A DNA stretch of 64,000 nt from JBCAXA01 sp038534295 (GTDB lineage Bacteria > Pseudomonadota > Gammaproteobacteria > Steroidobacterales > Woeseiaceae), in contig JBCAXA010000001.1 of assembly GCA_038534295.1 (NCBI GenBank), forward strand, positions 1,426,001 to 1,490,000, read 5' to 3'. The notes beneath the pieces are model-generated. The model worked only from the letters and a program-made list of their open reading frames with translations, was not told the DNA's origin and ran no database searches. This document shows, in pieces, positions 1 through 7,153 of the stretch; position 1 is the first letter of the stretch; every line of letters starts with the position of its first letter. The position numbers were made by a program, and so were the translations under genes.

Positions 1-1
1 A

Positions 2-355
2 AAAGCCGCCGTTCGGACCGCCAACCACGGTGACACCGGTCAGGTCATGCGTCACGGTCCAGAGATTGCCGGTTTCATTGTTGTAGAGCGTGCCGGCAAT
101 AGTTGCGGTCGTACCGCCGTTCCACGTCAGCGTAACGGACGCGGCACCGGTTTCTACGCTGAAGGTCGGTCCCTGCCCGGCGGGCGGACTCAGAATATCG
201 GTACGCAGGCCGTATGGCGGCGGCGAGATCGCACCGTCCGGATGATCGAGCAGAAAATACACGCCAGGGGTGACGGCAGTCGCGTATGCGCTGCTGGCGA
301 ACGCCATCATGGCGAAAGCTATAGCAGCTTGGCGTAACGTCTTCGTAACGTTCAC
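2..355 (-). CDS. Secreted hypothetical protein (3' part cut by window edge)
   Basis: Reading the minus strand from a GTG at 355 gives an open frame of 118 codons that runs off the left edge. The first about 25 residues form a clean signal peptide (basic NVTKTLRQ start, hydrophobic AIAFAMMAFA, AYA cleavage site), so the product is exported. The mature part is rich in Gly, Thr and Val, with alternating polar/hydrophobic stretches that suggest a beta-sandwich. I recognise no family. An in-frame ATG pair (from 310) is an alternative start but would truncate the signal peptide. The function and C-terminus, including any sorting tag, cannot be judged. Confidence 0.6.
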   Translation of the reverse strand, partial: MNVTKTLRQAAIAFAMMAFASSAYATAVTPGVYFLLDHPDGAISPPPYGLRTDILSPPAGQGPTFSVETGAASVTLTWNGGTTATIAGTLYNNETGNLWTVTHDLTGVTVVGGPNGGF

Positions 356-471
356 AGACAAAGCCTCAAGGTAAACGGGTGGGAGAGGACAACGTGCTCA
401 GAGTGCCGTCGATTCATAAAAATACTGTGAATTCGGGATGAAAACTCCGCCACCCGATGCGCATTGGCGAT

Positions 472-485
472 ACTTATATATAAGT
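472..485. promoter_or_regulatory. 14-bp perfect AT palindrome
   Basis: ACTTATATATAAGT is its own reverse complement. It lies in the 212-bp gap between the secreted protein gene (starting at 355, minus) and the end of the TonB receptor gene. It sits about 120 bp upstream of the GTG, so it could be an operator or an AT-rich promoter element for that gene. No second copy was found in the window, and the regulator is unknown. Confidence 0.3.
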
Positions 486-509
486 CCGTGCCATGCCCGC
501 CTGACGAGC

Positions 510-540
510 AAAAAAAAAGCCCCGCGTGAGCGGGGCTTTC
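510..540 (-). terminator. Rho-independent terminator of the TonB receptor unit
   Basis: An 8-bp GC-rich stem AGCCCCGC/GCGGGGCT with a GTGA loop (518-537) is flanked on the left by nine A residues, which read as a U tract on the minus strand. It lies 27 bp past the stop codon of the minus-strand TonB receptor gene, the normal place for an intrinsic terminator. Confidence 0.9.
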
Positions 541-567
541 ATTGAGGTCTTGGCAGAGCCGATCGGC

Positions 568-3333
568 TTACAGGAACTGGTACTGGAAGCTGATCGCAAA
601 GGTCGAGCCCGGGTCCTCTTCAAAGGTCACAACGCCATTGCGCTCGATCGTGATTTCTTCACCGAGGATATTCTGCAATTTCCCTTTGACCTGGATGTTG
701 TCGGTCGGATACCACGTGTAAATGATGTCCATCGAGTTGAACGGCTGCTCAAACTCGTCCGGATCACCGTTACGACCGGCGAGGTAAAGCCGTTCGTCAA
801 ACACGTTGTAGGCCAGCGACGCACTGTGCTTGGCGTCGTTCGAATCGAAACCGAGCTGCAGGTTGACGACAAAGTCCGACGCCCCGGCCAGTTTGCGGGT
901 CGGATTGGTCGGCGCATCGGCGTTCGGACCGGCGACGATCTCCGAGTCCTGAACGGTGATGTTGCCTTGGATGAAAAACGGCGAGAACGCCTCACCAAGG
1001 AACGACAGATCCTTCAGCGCTTCGACCTCAACCCCGAGGACTTCGGCCGATTCGGCGTTGACGATTTCCCGGCCGCGGCCAGTGTCGGATACCGCCGTGG
1101 CAAAGAACTCAATCGGATCCTCGATGTCCTTGTAGAACGCCGTGACCGTCAGGTTGTCGCCGTTGTCGAAGAACCACTCACCGCGAACATCGAAGTTCGA
1201 TACCGAGGCCGGTCGCACCGACGGATCTCCGTCGACGAGGTCACCGGTCACCGGATCGATATAGCTCGCATCGGTGATTTCACGCAGGTCCGGTCGTACC
1301 GCCGTCTCGCTGTAGCCAAAGCGTAGCTGGAAGGTCTCTGCCCACCAGCTCGTCATGTACGTAACAGCGACGGCCGGATACAGATCGTCATCCTGGAACG
1401 AACCCGCTTCGAGAACGTCCGGATCGGTGGTGATCTGCGGGTTCGTTTCGCTGAAGCCAAACGGGTTCCAGTCGACCGCGACCTGACGATAGTCCTCGAA
1501 TCGCGCACCGACGGCGACACGCCACGTGTCGTTCCAGGTCCAGTCAACGTTACCGAAGAAAGCGTCGGTGATCGTTGCCGCGATGTAGCTCTGGTTGTCC
1601 GTACCCTGGAGATCGAAGATGAAATCGTTGTCCGGGTTGCTGACGCTGGACGTAGAGAACACCTGCTCGAGCGGGCTCGACAGAAAGCCCGTGTCGGTTG
1701 GTGAGTTCGGACCTAGGCTAAACAGCGACTGCTGGAACGTGCGGCTCTTGCGATCGTTCTGATAACCGAACGACAGCGCAATGGTGTTGGTGTCGGTGGA
1801 GATCGGAATCGTCGCCTTCCACGCGTAGCTTTCAACGTCATCGTCGAGATCGAGGAATCCGTAGTCGGCAGCACGGTTGTCGAGTGCAACCGCCGAGCTT
1901 TGCACGGCACCGGTAACCGGATCGGTGACGGTGTTGGCGCTGATGACCACCCGATTCGGGATGTCGGTACGCGCTGCAGAATCGGAAAAGAACCACGAAA
2001 TCTCGGTTTCTTCCGGCAGAAAGCTGATCAGGTTGCCGAGCCCGCCGAGTTTCTCTCGCGTATCGAAGCCGAGGACATGCGTGCCGCGAACCTGATTCAC
2101 GACCATGTTGCGCTCTTCGAACTCGTAGCGAATGTCGCGGAAGCCGAAGCCATCCGGAATTTCACGGTTTTCGTTGAAGAAGTCGCGGACCGCGGTCTCG
2201 TCGTCGGTGTTTCTGAGATACAGCGTGGTCGTTTCGATCTCGTGATCTTCGAGAAACTTGACGCCAAAGTTCAGATTACCCGAGATATTGACGTTGCGAG
2301 TCGACTCGACTTCGGTGTCGCGGCGAATGTCCGGGAACGTGAAGTCTCGGCGAATCGACGTGCGCTCGCGCCAGTTGTTCGAATACGTACCGCCAACCAG
2401 GAAACCAACCTCCCATTCTTCACCGAGGAAGAACGAGTTGCCGATGGCCGCCTTGACGTCAAAATCCGGATCCGGGCTGGTGGTCTGGAGCTGGAGGTCG
2501 CGGTTTAGCAGCAGCCCGAGACCGCGGTTGATGTCTTCGGCCTGTGCGATCGACTGGTTCAGCGTTAGGCTTGGATCGCTCGCGCGTAGCGTGCTCGCGA
2601 TGTTGGTGACACCAACGTCACCTTGGAACTGCCGTACCGTGTCGATGATTTGCGGGTTCAGCGAGCGTGAACCGTCGTCGGTGCCGAAACTATCGTCGGT
2701 ACCGCCGGTGTACGTAAATACGTCACCGCTGGTCTCCGTGTTAAAGCCGCCACCGATTTCGAACTGGAACGCGAAGCCGTCCGGAACCGACTTGGTGCGA
2801 ATCTCGACGTTGCCGCCACCGAAGTTGGCGGGCAGGTCCGGCGAGTAGGCTTTTTGTACCCGCAGAGACTCGACCAGCACGGCCGGGAAAATGTCGAGCG
2901 GGATAACGTTACGCGTCAGGTCAGGCGACGGAATTTGCGCACCGTTCAGCATGCTCGCCGAATAGCGCTCACCGAGACCGCGGATGTAAACGAATTTGTC
3001 GTTGACCAGCGTAAGCCCGGGCACCCGCCGCAGCGCTGCGGCTACGGTGGAGTCGCCGAGCCGGCTGATCGCGTCAGCCCCGAGCAGATCGACAACGACG
3101 GAGTCGTCCATGCGTTCGGTGACCAGTTGCTCGGCCGTGCTGAGCGCGCGACCGATAGCGACGATTTCTTCGATTGGGTTGCGTGGTGCCTGCAGCCCGT
3201 CAACGATGACGCCGCCAGAGTCCTGGTCGGTTTGTTCTTCTGTTTGATCTTGCGCGAACGCCAGGGGCTGCCAGCCGGCCAGCGCCAGCGTTATCGCAGC
3301 AGCGAGTGGCGTTTTGCGAATGTGATGTCTCAT
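568..3333 (-). CDS. TonB-dependent outer-membrane receptor (Pho-type module)
   Basis: This 921-residue product starts with a signal peptide (MRHHIRKTPLAAAITLALAGW, cleavage after AFA). An N-terminal plug follows (roughly residues 60-200, with RRVPGLTL, the YIRGLGERYS stretch and NGAQIPSPD), then a long 22-strand barrel ending in the aromatic-rich FQYQFL typical of outer-membrane proteins. A GTG 36 bp upstream is possible, but the ATG at 3333 directly begins a standard signal peptide. It lies downstream of, and in the same direction as, a beta-helix-like lipoprotein gene. Receptor plus surface-lipoprotein pairs generally import a scarce ligand using TonB energy. The Pho-box-like repeats upstream suggest a phosphorus-containing ligand, which is inference only. 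Iron-siderophore uptake is less likely because no siderophore genes are nearby. Confidence 0.88.
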   Translation of the reverse strand: MRHHIRKTPLAAAITLALAGWQPLAFAQDQTEEQTDQDSGGVIVDGLQAPRNPIEEIVAIGRALSTAEQLVTERMDDSVVVDLLGADAISRLGDSTVAAALRRVPGLTLVNDKFVYIRGLGERYSASMLNGAQIPSPDLTRNVIPLDIFPAVLVESLRVQKAYSPDLPANFGGGNVEIRTKSVPDGFAFQFEIGGGFNTETSGDVFTYTGGTDDSFGTDDGSRSLNPQIIDTVRQFQGDVGVTNIASTLRASDPSLTLNQSIAQAEDINRGLGLLLNRDLQLQTTSPDPDFDVKAAIGNSFFLGEEWEVGFLVGGTYSNNWRERTSIRRDFTFPDIRRDTEVESTRNVNISGNLNFGVKFLEDHEIETTTLYLRNTDDETAVRDFFNENREIPDGFGFRDIRYEFEERNMVVNQVRGTHVLGFDTREKLGGLGNLISFLPEETEISWFFSDSAARTDIPNRVVISANTVTDPVTGAVQSSAVALDNRAADYGFLDLDDDVESYAWKATIPISTDTNTIALSFGYQNDRKSRTFQQSLFSLGPNSPTDTGFLSSPLEQVFSTSSVSNPDNDFIFDLQGTDNQSYIAATITDAFFGNVDWTWNDTWRVAVGARFEDYRQVAVDWNPFGFSETNPQITTDPDVLEAGSFQDDDLYPAVAVTYMTSWWAETFQLRFGYSETAVRPDLREITDASYIDPVTGDLVDGDPSVRPASVSNFDVRGEWFFDNGDNLTVTAFYKDIEDPIEFFATAVSDTGRGREIVNAESAEVLGVEVEALKDLSFLGEAFSPFFIQGNITVQDSEIVAGPNADAPTNPTRKLAGASDFVVNLQLGFDSNDAKHSASLAYNVFDERLYLAGRNGDPDEFEQPFNSMDIIYTWYPTDNIQVKGKLQNILGEEITIERNGVVTFEEDPGSTFAISFQYQFL

Positions 3334-3389
3334 GGTTCGGCCTATGCGTCGATTTCGCGGCGCCGGCACTGTCGGCGTCGCGGAAGGAC

Positions 3390-3420
3390 GCGTGCGGTCG
3401 ACTCACGATCGACCGCACGC
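3390..3420. repeat. 12-bp perfect inverted repeat between lipoprotein and receptor genes
   Basis: GCGTGCGGTCGA (3390-3401) and TCGACCGCACGC (3409-3420) are perfectly complementary around a 7-nt loop. The hairpin lies in the 156-bp gap between the lipoprotein stop (3490) and the receptor start (3333), both on the minus strand. It has no U tract, so it is unlikely to be a full terminator. A stabilising or processing hairpin that sets the lipoprotein:receptor expression ratio is plausible. Confidence 0.6.
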
Positions 3421-3489
3421 GCCACCGATGGCGTTAGCGACTTAGAACTCGTCAACATGAGTAACGAGATCCGGTCGCGTGTCACGTTC

Positions 3490-5166
3490 TTATTCGAACC
3501 AGAGCGGCTGACTGCGGTTGTCCGGGTTGATGCCGAACGTCCAGCCCGCGGTCCAATCCGGAATCGACAGCGCGATGCCGCCGACGTACGTCGTCGTCGG
3601 ATCATCGGGGTTCATCATGTCCGCTACGGACGGATCGGCGGTAGCCAACGGCGCCATACCGTCGATGAGGCTGGTCGCAAACTCGGTCGAGAAGAACGGC
3701 GGTGCGCCTTCGAGCAGCTGCAGATCGGGGTCGGCGGCGGCCGTCGGGTTGGTCAGGCCAGTCAGCGTAGCGGCCTGATTACCGCTGTTGTTGAAGAACG
3801 TTTCGGCAAACGGCGAACGGAAGGTTTCTTCGCAAGCGAACAGCGTCGACGAGATTCGCAGGTCGCCATTCGTTGCGGCTGCTTCGGTTTCCGGGTTGTC
3901 GATACGCAGGCAATAGTTGTCGTTGTTGGCGCCCGTGTCGGCAGCGGCGAACGACGTAATCACCAGCGAATTCGTGATGACCGGCCAGATGCCCTCACGC
4001 AGACGCCAGCCCGCGCCCGGATCGAAGTCACCCTGTACCGGCGTCGGCGAGATGATGCAGGTCAGGTTGTGAATGACCGGGCGGCTGTTGATGCCCTGGG
4101 CGATAACCTGATCGCGCGATGCCTGGTCGCGGCTCGAGTATGAGCCGATACCGTCCGCCTCGATGCAGTGGTTACCAATCGATTCAGACTGAATGACCAG
4201 CGCGTTGGTGATGGTGCCCGAGTAGCCCTCGTCGACGTCGATCGAATCGTCACGGACGTAAACCGCGAGGAAATTCTCGAAGTTGACCGCGCCACCGAAC
4301 ATTTCGATGCCGTCGTCGAACGTCGAATAAACCTCGAGGTTGCGGACAATCGTGTTGCGGCCGACACCGCCGAACGAGATACCGTTCAGCTCGTCACCGT
4401 TACCCACCGTAGCGCCGGTGTGCTTGACGACGACGAATTCCAAACGACCCGAGCTGTCGTCGTTGTTGTCACCGCCGTACTGCGACTCGTCAAGACCGGC
4501 CGCGCCTTCAGCGTCGACGTGGCAATCGGTCGTTGCAAGATCGCCACCCGCCACCGAGCCGGTGTAGTCACAGGCGTTGGTGACGCCGAAACCGTTGATG
4601 ACAATGCCGCCCCACTGCTGCACGTCTTCCGGGCCAACCGTGCCTTCGACGTCTGAAACCGACGTGAAGGTGATCGGCGCATCGGCGCGACCGACAGCGA
4701 AGATCTGCGAGCCGCGGTTGATGATCATAAAGTCAGCGCTGGTCTGCCAAGCAAGCGTGGCGCCTGCTTCAACCGTCAGCGTCGGGCCGTCGCCGCCCTG
4801 CGTGATTCCAGCAGCGGCGAGCTCTGCGTCGGTGTCGAACGTTTCGCCGATGAACAGCGAGCCTTCGAAAATGTGGGCGGCGCCGTTCGGCAAAGCCGGG
4901 AACGTGATGTCGGCGGTGATGCGGTTGCCGGCGTCAGCAAAAGCCGGCGAGTAAACGCAGTTGCCGTTACCGTCGACGGTTCCCGTCAGCGTCTGGCCAC
5001 CCGAGTTGGTGCGCGACGCGCAAATGTCGTTTGCGCTGCCACCGGTCTGCGTGACGTTGTTGCTGTTAGTGACGGTCGTCGAAGGCTGGATGTTGATGTC
5101 ACCGCTATCGCAGCCAACGAGAATGGCTGTGGCAGCAACGACGACAAGACCGGCGTTCTTGATCAT
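3490..5166 (-). CDS. Beta-helix-like lipoprotein paired with the TonB receptor
   Basis: The 558-residue product opens with a lipoprotein signal (MIKNAGLVVVAATAILVGC, lipobox LVGC), so Cys19 should carry the lipid anchor. After a Thr/Asn/Ser-rich linker the body is full of short beta-turn repeats (for example GGVGRNTIVRNLEVYSTFDDGIEMFGG, about residues 265-295, discussed here only as a right-handed beta-helix style). Several Cys residues (ICAS, NACD, DCHV, HCIE, TCII, YCLR, FACE) could form disulfides. Homologues of this type sit beside TonB receptors in other proteobacteria. A surface-exposed ligand-capture partner is the most likely role, but the ligand is not shown by the sequence. The neighbouring receptor follows 156 bp downstream on the same strand. 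Confidence 0.75.
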   Translation of the reverse strand: MIKNAGLVVVAATAILVGCDSGDINIQPSTTVTNSNNVTQTGGSANDICASRTNSGGQTLTGTVDGNGNCVYSPAFADAGNRITADITFPALPNGAAHIFEGSLFIGETFDTDAELAAAGITQGGDGPTLTVEAGATLAWQTSADFMIINRGSQIFAVGRADAPITFTSVSDVEGTVGPEDVQQWGGIVINGFGVTNACDYTGSVAGGDLATTDCHVDAEGAAGLDESQYGGDNNDDSSGRLEFVVVKHTGATVGNGDELNGISFGGVGRNTIVRNLEVYSTFDDGIEMFGGAVNFENFLAVYVRDDSIDVDEGYSGTITNALVIQSESIGNHCIEADGIGSYSSRDQASRDQVIAQGINSRPVIHNLTCIISPTPVQGDFDPGAGWRLREGIWPVITNSLVITSFAAADTGANNDNYCLRIDNPETEAAATNGDLRISSTLFACEETFRSPFAETFFNNSGNQAATLTGLTNPTAAADPDLQLLEGAPPFFSTEFATSLIDGMAPLATADPSVADMMNPDDPTTTYVGGIALSIPDWTAGWTFGINPDNRSQPLWFE

Positions 5167-5328
5167 GGGTCTGACTCCGTGAGTGTGCTTGAGTGTTGAT
5201 TCGATGGTGGGGAGACACCCAACGCGCCTTGTCAGGTGTTCTGTCGTTCTAGTTTTGGCGCGTCTGGTTTTGTTGTGCTCAACCCCGAAATTTCGTCGCA
5301 GACGTTACGCCTGCAATGTTTATGAAAT

Positions 5329-5357
5329 CTTACTTTTGTGTTACGTATTTGTTACGA
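5329..5357 (-). promoter_or_regulatory. Triple direct repeat with Pho-box spacing upstream of the lipoprotein gene
   Basis: On the minus strand three 7-mers TCGTAAC, ACGTAAC and AAGTAAG are separated by 4-nt AT-rich spacers (AAAT, ACAA), an 11-bp period. PhoB-family dimers bind 7-bp repeats separated by 4 bp. An AT-rich CATAAA follows at -10-like distance. The site is about 165 bp upstream of the lipoprotein ATG. The individual repeats differ from the E. coli consensus, so the call rests on spacing and on the similar array upstream of the regulator gene. Confidence 0.5.
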
Positions 5358-5447
5358 GAAGTTTAGGAAATTGACATAAGCTGGCGAAAACTTTGACGTA
5401 GCCTCGTCAACTTCTGACTCATTTTTGAAGGACGATCGCTTTGTCCG

Positions 5448-6152
5448 TTAATGGGCGAGCGGCGAGAACCGGTAACCGTTGCCGCGCACGGTCTGGATGT
5501 ACCCGGCACAGTCCATCGGCTCGAGGATTCGCCGCAGCCGGCGCACGTGCACATCGACGGTGCGGTTGCCGAGTCCCTTTGGTTTGTTCCAAACGAACGT
5601 CAGCAGCTGGGCGCGGGAATACAGCCGGTCCGGATTGCTCAGAAAGAAATGCAGCAGCTGATACTCACGCGGGGCGAGCTCGACACTCTGGCCGGCGACC
5701 GTGACGCGGTGGCTGATGTCGTCAATAGTGATAGCGCCCGCCGACAGCAGCCGCCGTTCCGGCGCCTGCACCGGTACGCGGCGCAAACACAGCGTTACGC
5801 GGGCCAGCATCTCGTCGAGATCGTAGGGTTTGGCGAGAAAATCATCGACGCCGGCGTCGAGCGCCGTCGTTACGGCGGCTGGCGACTGACTGGGCAGCGG
5901 GCAGCTGATCATGACCCGCAGCCGGTCATAGCGCTCGTCGCGTTTGACCTCGCGCAGCACCTCGGTTCCGCCCATGTCGGGCAGATCGACGTCGATCAAC
6001 ATCAGATCGGTCGTTTGGTTACGCAGCGCCTGCAGCGCCGTATTGGCGCTGTTCGCCTCGGTCACGCTGTGCCCAGAGGATCTAAGCGCGCCGACGACCG
6101 AATCCCTAAGGCCAGTGTCGGTATCTACAACAAGTATGGAAGCAGAAGACAT
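5448..6152 (-). CDS. PhoB-like orphan response regulator
   Basis: The 234-residue OmpR/PhoB-class protein has a receiver domain (residues about 5-120) and a C-terminal winged helix (about 135-232). The phospho-acceptor Asp is in LMLIDVDLPD and the signalling Lys in LAKPYD. The recognition helix region RTVDVHVRRLRRILEP and the end TVRGNGYRFS closely resemble PhoB. The acidic pocket reads VVDTDT, so one of the two usual adjacent acidic residues is Thr, which may weaken Mg2+ binding. The ATG at 6152 begins directly before the ILVV strand; a 37-residue upstream extension in frame has no receiver homology. No kinase gene adjoins it. Three Pho-box-like repeats lie 58-86 bp upstream, consistent with autoregulation. 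Confidence 0.85.
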   Translation of the reverse strand: MSSASILVVDTDTGLRDSVVGALRSSGHSVTEANSANTALQALRNQTTDLMLIDVDLPDMGGTEVLREVKRDERYDRLRVMISCPLPSQSPAAVTTALDAGVDDFLAKPYDLDEMLARVTLCLRRVPVQAPERRLLSAGAITIDDISHRVTVAGQSVELAPREYQLLHFFLSNPDRLYSRAQLLTFVWNKPKGLGNRTVDVHVRRLRRILEPMDCAGYIQTVRGNGYRFSPLAH

Positions 6153-6209
6153 CGTGTCAGGCCGGTGCTTGCCGGGGCGACAATCGCACCACGAACCCAT
6201 GAAATCTGG

Positions 6210-6238
6210 GTTAAAGGAATATTTCAGATTTATTACAG
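6210..6238 (-). promoter_or_regulatory. Pho box (three direct repeats) upstream of the PhoB-like gene
   Basis: Minus-strand 7-mers CTGTAAT, CTGAAAT and CTTTAAC are separated by AAAT and ATTC, giving an 11-bp period. The first two units match the classical Pho box CTGTCATAWAWCTGTCAY at about 15 of 18 positions. The site lies in the 247-bp divergent gap between the regulator gene (minus, start 6152) and the DUF4159 operon (plus, start 6400), so it could act on either side. Confidence 0.65.
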
Positions 6239-6399
6239 CGCGGTACCGACCCAACCCTGCCAACGGGTTCGCCGCGTTGGTTTGTCGAGGCGTCGACGAA
6301 CCGTGCCGGGACCGCTGCCAGCATGGCGAGACGGCACTATCCCGACGCTCGGGGGTCTGTAAGAATCAGGGCAAGCCGTCTTGCCGCAAGGACTCGAAA

Positions 6400-7146
6400 A
6401 TGTTGCAGCGCGCCGCAGCAGCGCTGGTGCTCGGCGCTGCGATGAGCCTCCCTGTTTTCGCCGCGGGCATGCCGCCGGCGGAGTTTCAATTCGCCCGGCT
6501 GGCCTATCCGGTCGACATGAATTCGCAGGCCTATCGCCGCGGTGCCCGCGACATGTGGCAGACCGACTGGCCAGATGCCGAGCACCATCTGATTCGCGGC
6601 ATCAAGCGGCTGACCCGAGTCAATACCGCCGACGAAGGCGAAATCTTGACGGTGATGGACGACGCCCTGTTCGACTACCCCTGGCTGTACGCCGTGGAAG
6701 TCGGCTACTGGTCTTTGAACCAGGTCGAGGCCGACCGGCTTAGAGAATACTTGGAACGCGGTGGCTTCCTGGTCGTCGACGATTTCCACGGCACCTTCGA
6801 ATGGGCGTCCTTTATGGAGTCGATGCTGCGCGTGTTTCCCGACCGACCGGTGCGCGAGATTCCGGAATCCGATGAATCGCTGCACGTGCTCTACGATCTG
6901 GATCAGCGCGTGCAGATCCCGTCGATCATGCTGCTGCGCACGGGCCGTACGTGGGAACGTGATGGCCGCACGCCGCACTGGCGCGGCATTTATGACGACG
7001 ACGGTCGGCTGATGGTCGCGATCAACTTCAATATGGACATCGGCGATGCCTGGGAGCACGCCGACACGCCCTCGTATCCGGAAAACATGACCGCGCTCGC
7101 GTATCGGTTTGGCATCAGCTACATCATCTATGCGATGACGCACTGA
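6400..7146 (+). CDS. Exported DUF4159 protein, first gene of the MoxR-type operon
   Basis: The 248-residue product has a signal peptide (MLQRAAAALVLGAAMSLPVFA) and a DUF4159 domain. Recognisable features are the FQFARLAYPVD start, a central EYLERGGFLVVDDFHG strand-loop, and a C-terminal NFNMDIGDAWEHAD segment. DUF4159 proteins have a glutamine-amidotransferase-like fold but no proven activity; no catalytic Cys is present here. The ATG at 6400 is preceded by AAGGAC as ribosome binding site; a longer open frame upstream has no signal sequence or homology. It is followed after 7 bp by the large VWA-like membrane protein. Such genes accompany MoxR/DUF58 operons, and a role in assembling envelope complexes is inferred. 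Confidence 0.8.
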   Translation: MLQRAAAALVLGAAMSLPVFAAGMPPAEFQFARLAYPVDMNSQAYRRGARDMWQTDWPDAEHHLIRGIKRLTRVNTADEGEILTVMDDALFDYPWLYAVEVGYWSLNQVEADRLREYLERGGFLVVDDFHGTFEWASFMESMLRVFPDRPVREIPESDESLHVLYDLDQRVQIPSIMLLRTGRTWERDGRTPHWRGIYDDDGRLMVAINFNMDIGDAWEHADTPSYPENMTALAYRFGISYIIYAMTH

Positions 7147-7153
7147 GTTACGC

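Noticed and set aside
526..1326. 266-codon plus-strand open frame
   Set aside because: Lies wholly antisense to the TonB receptor gene, shows no family motif and arises from GC-rich codon bias.
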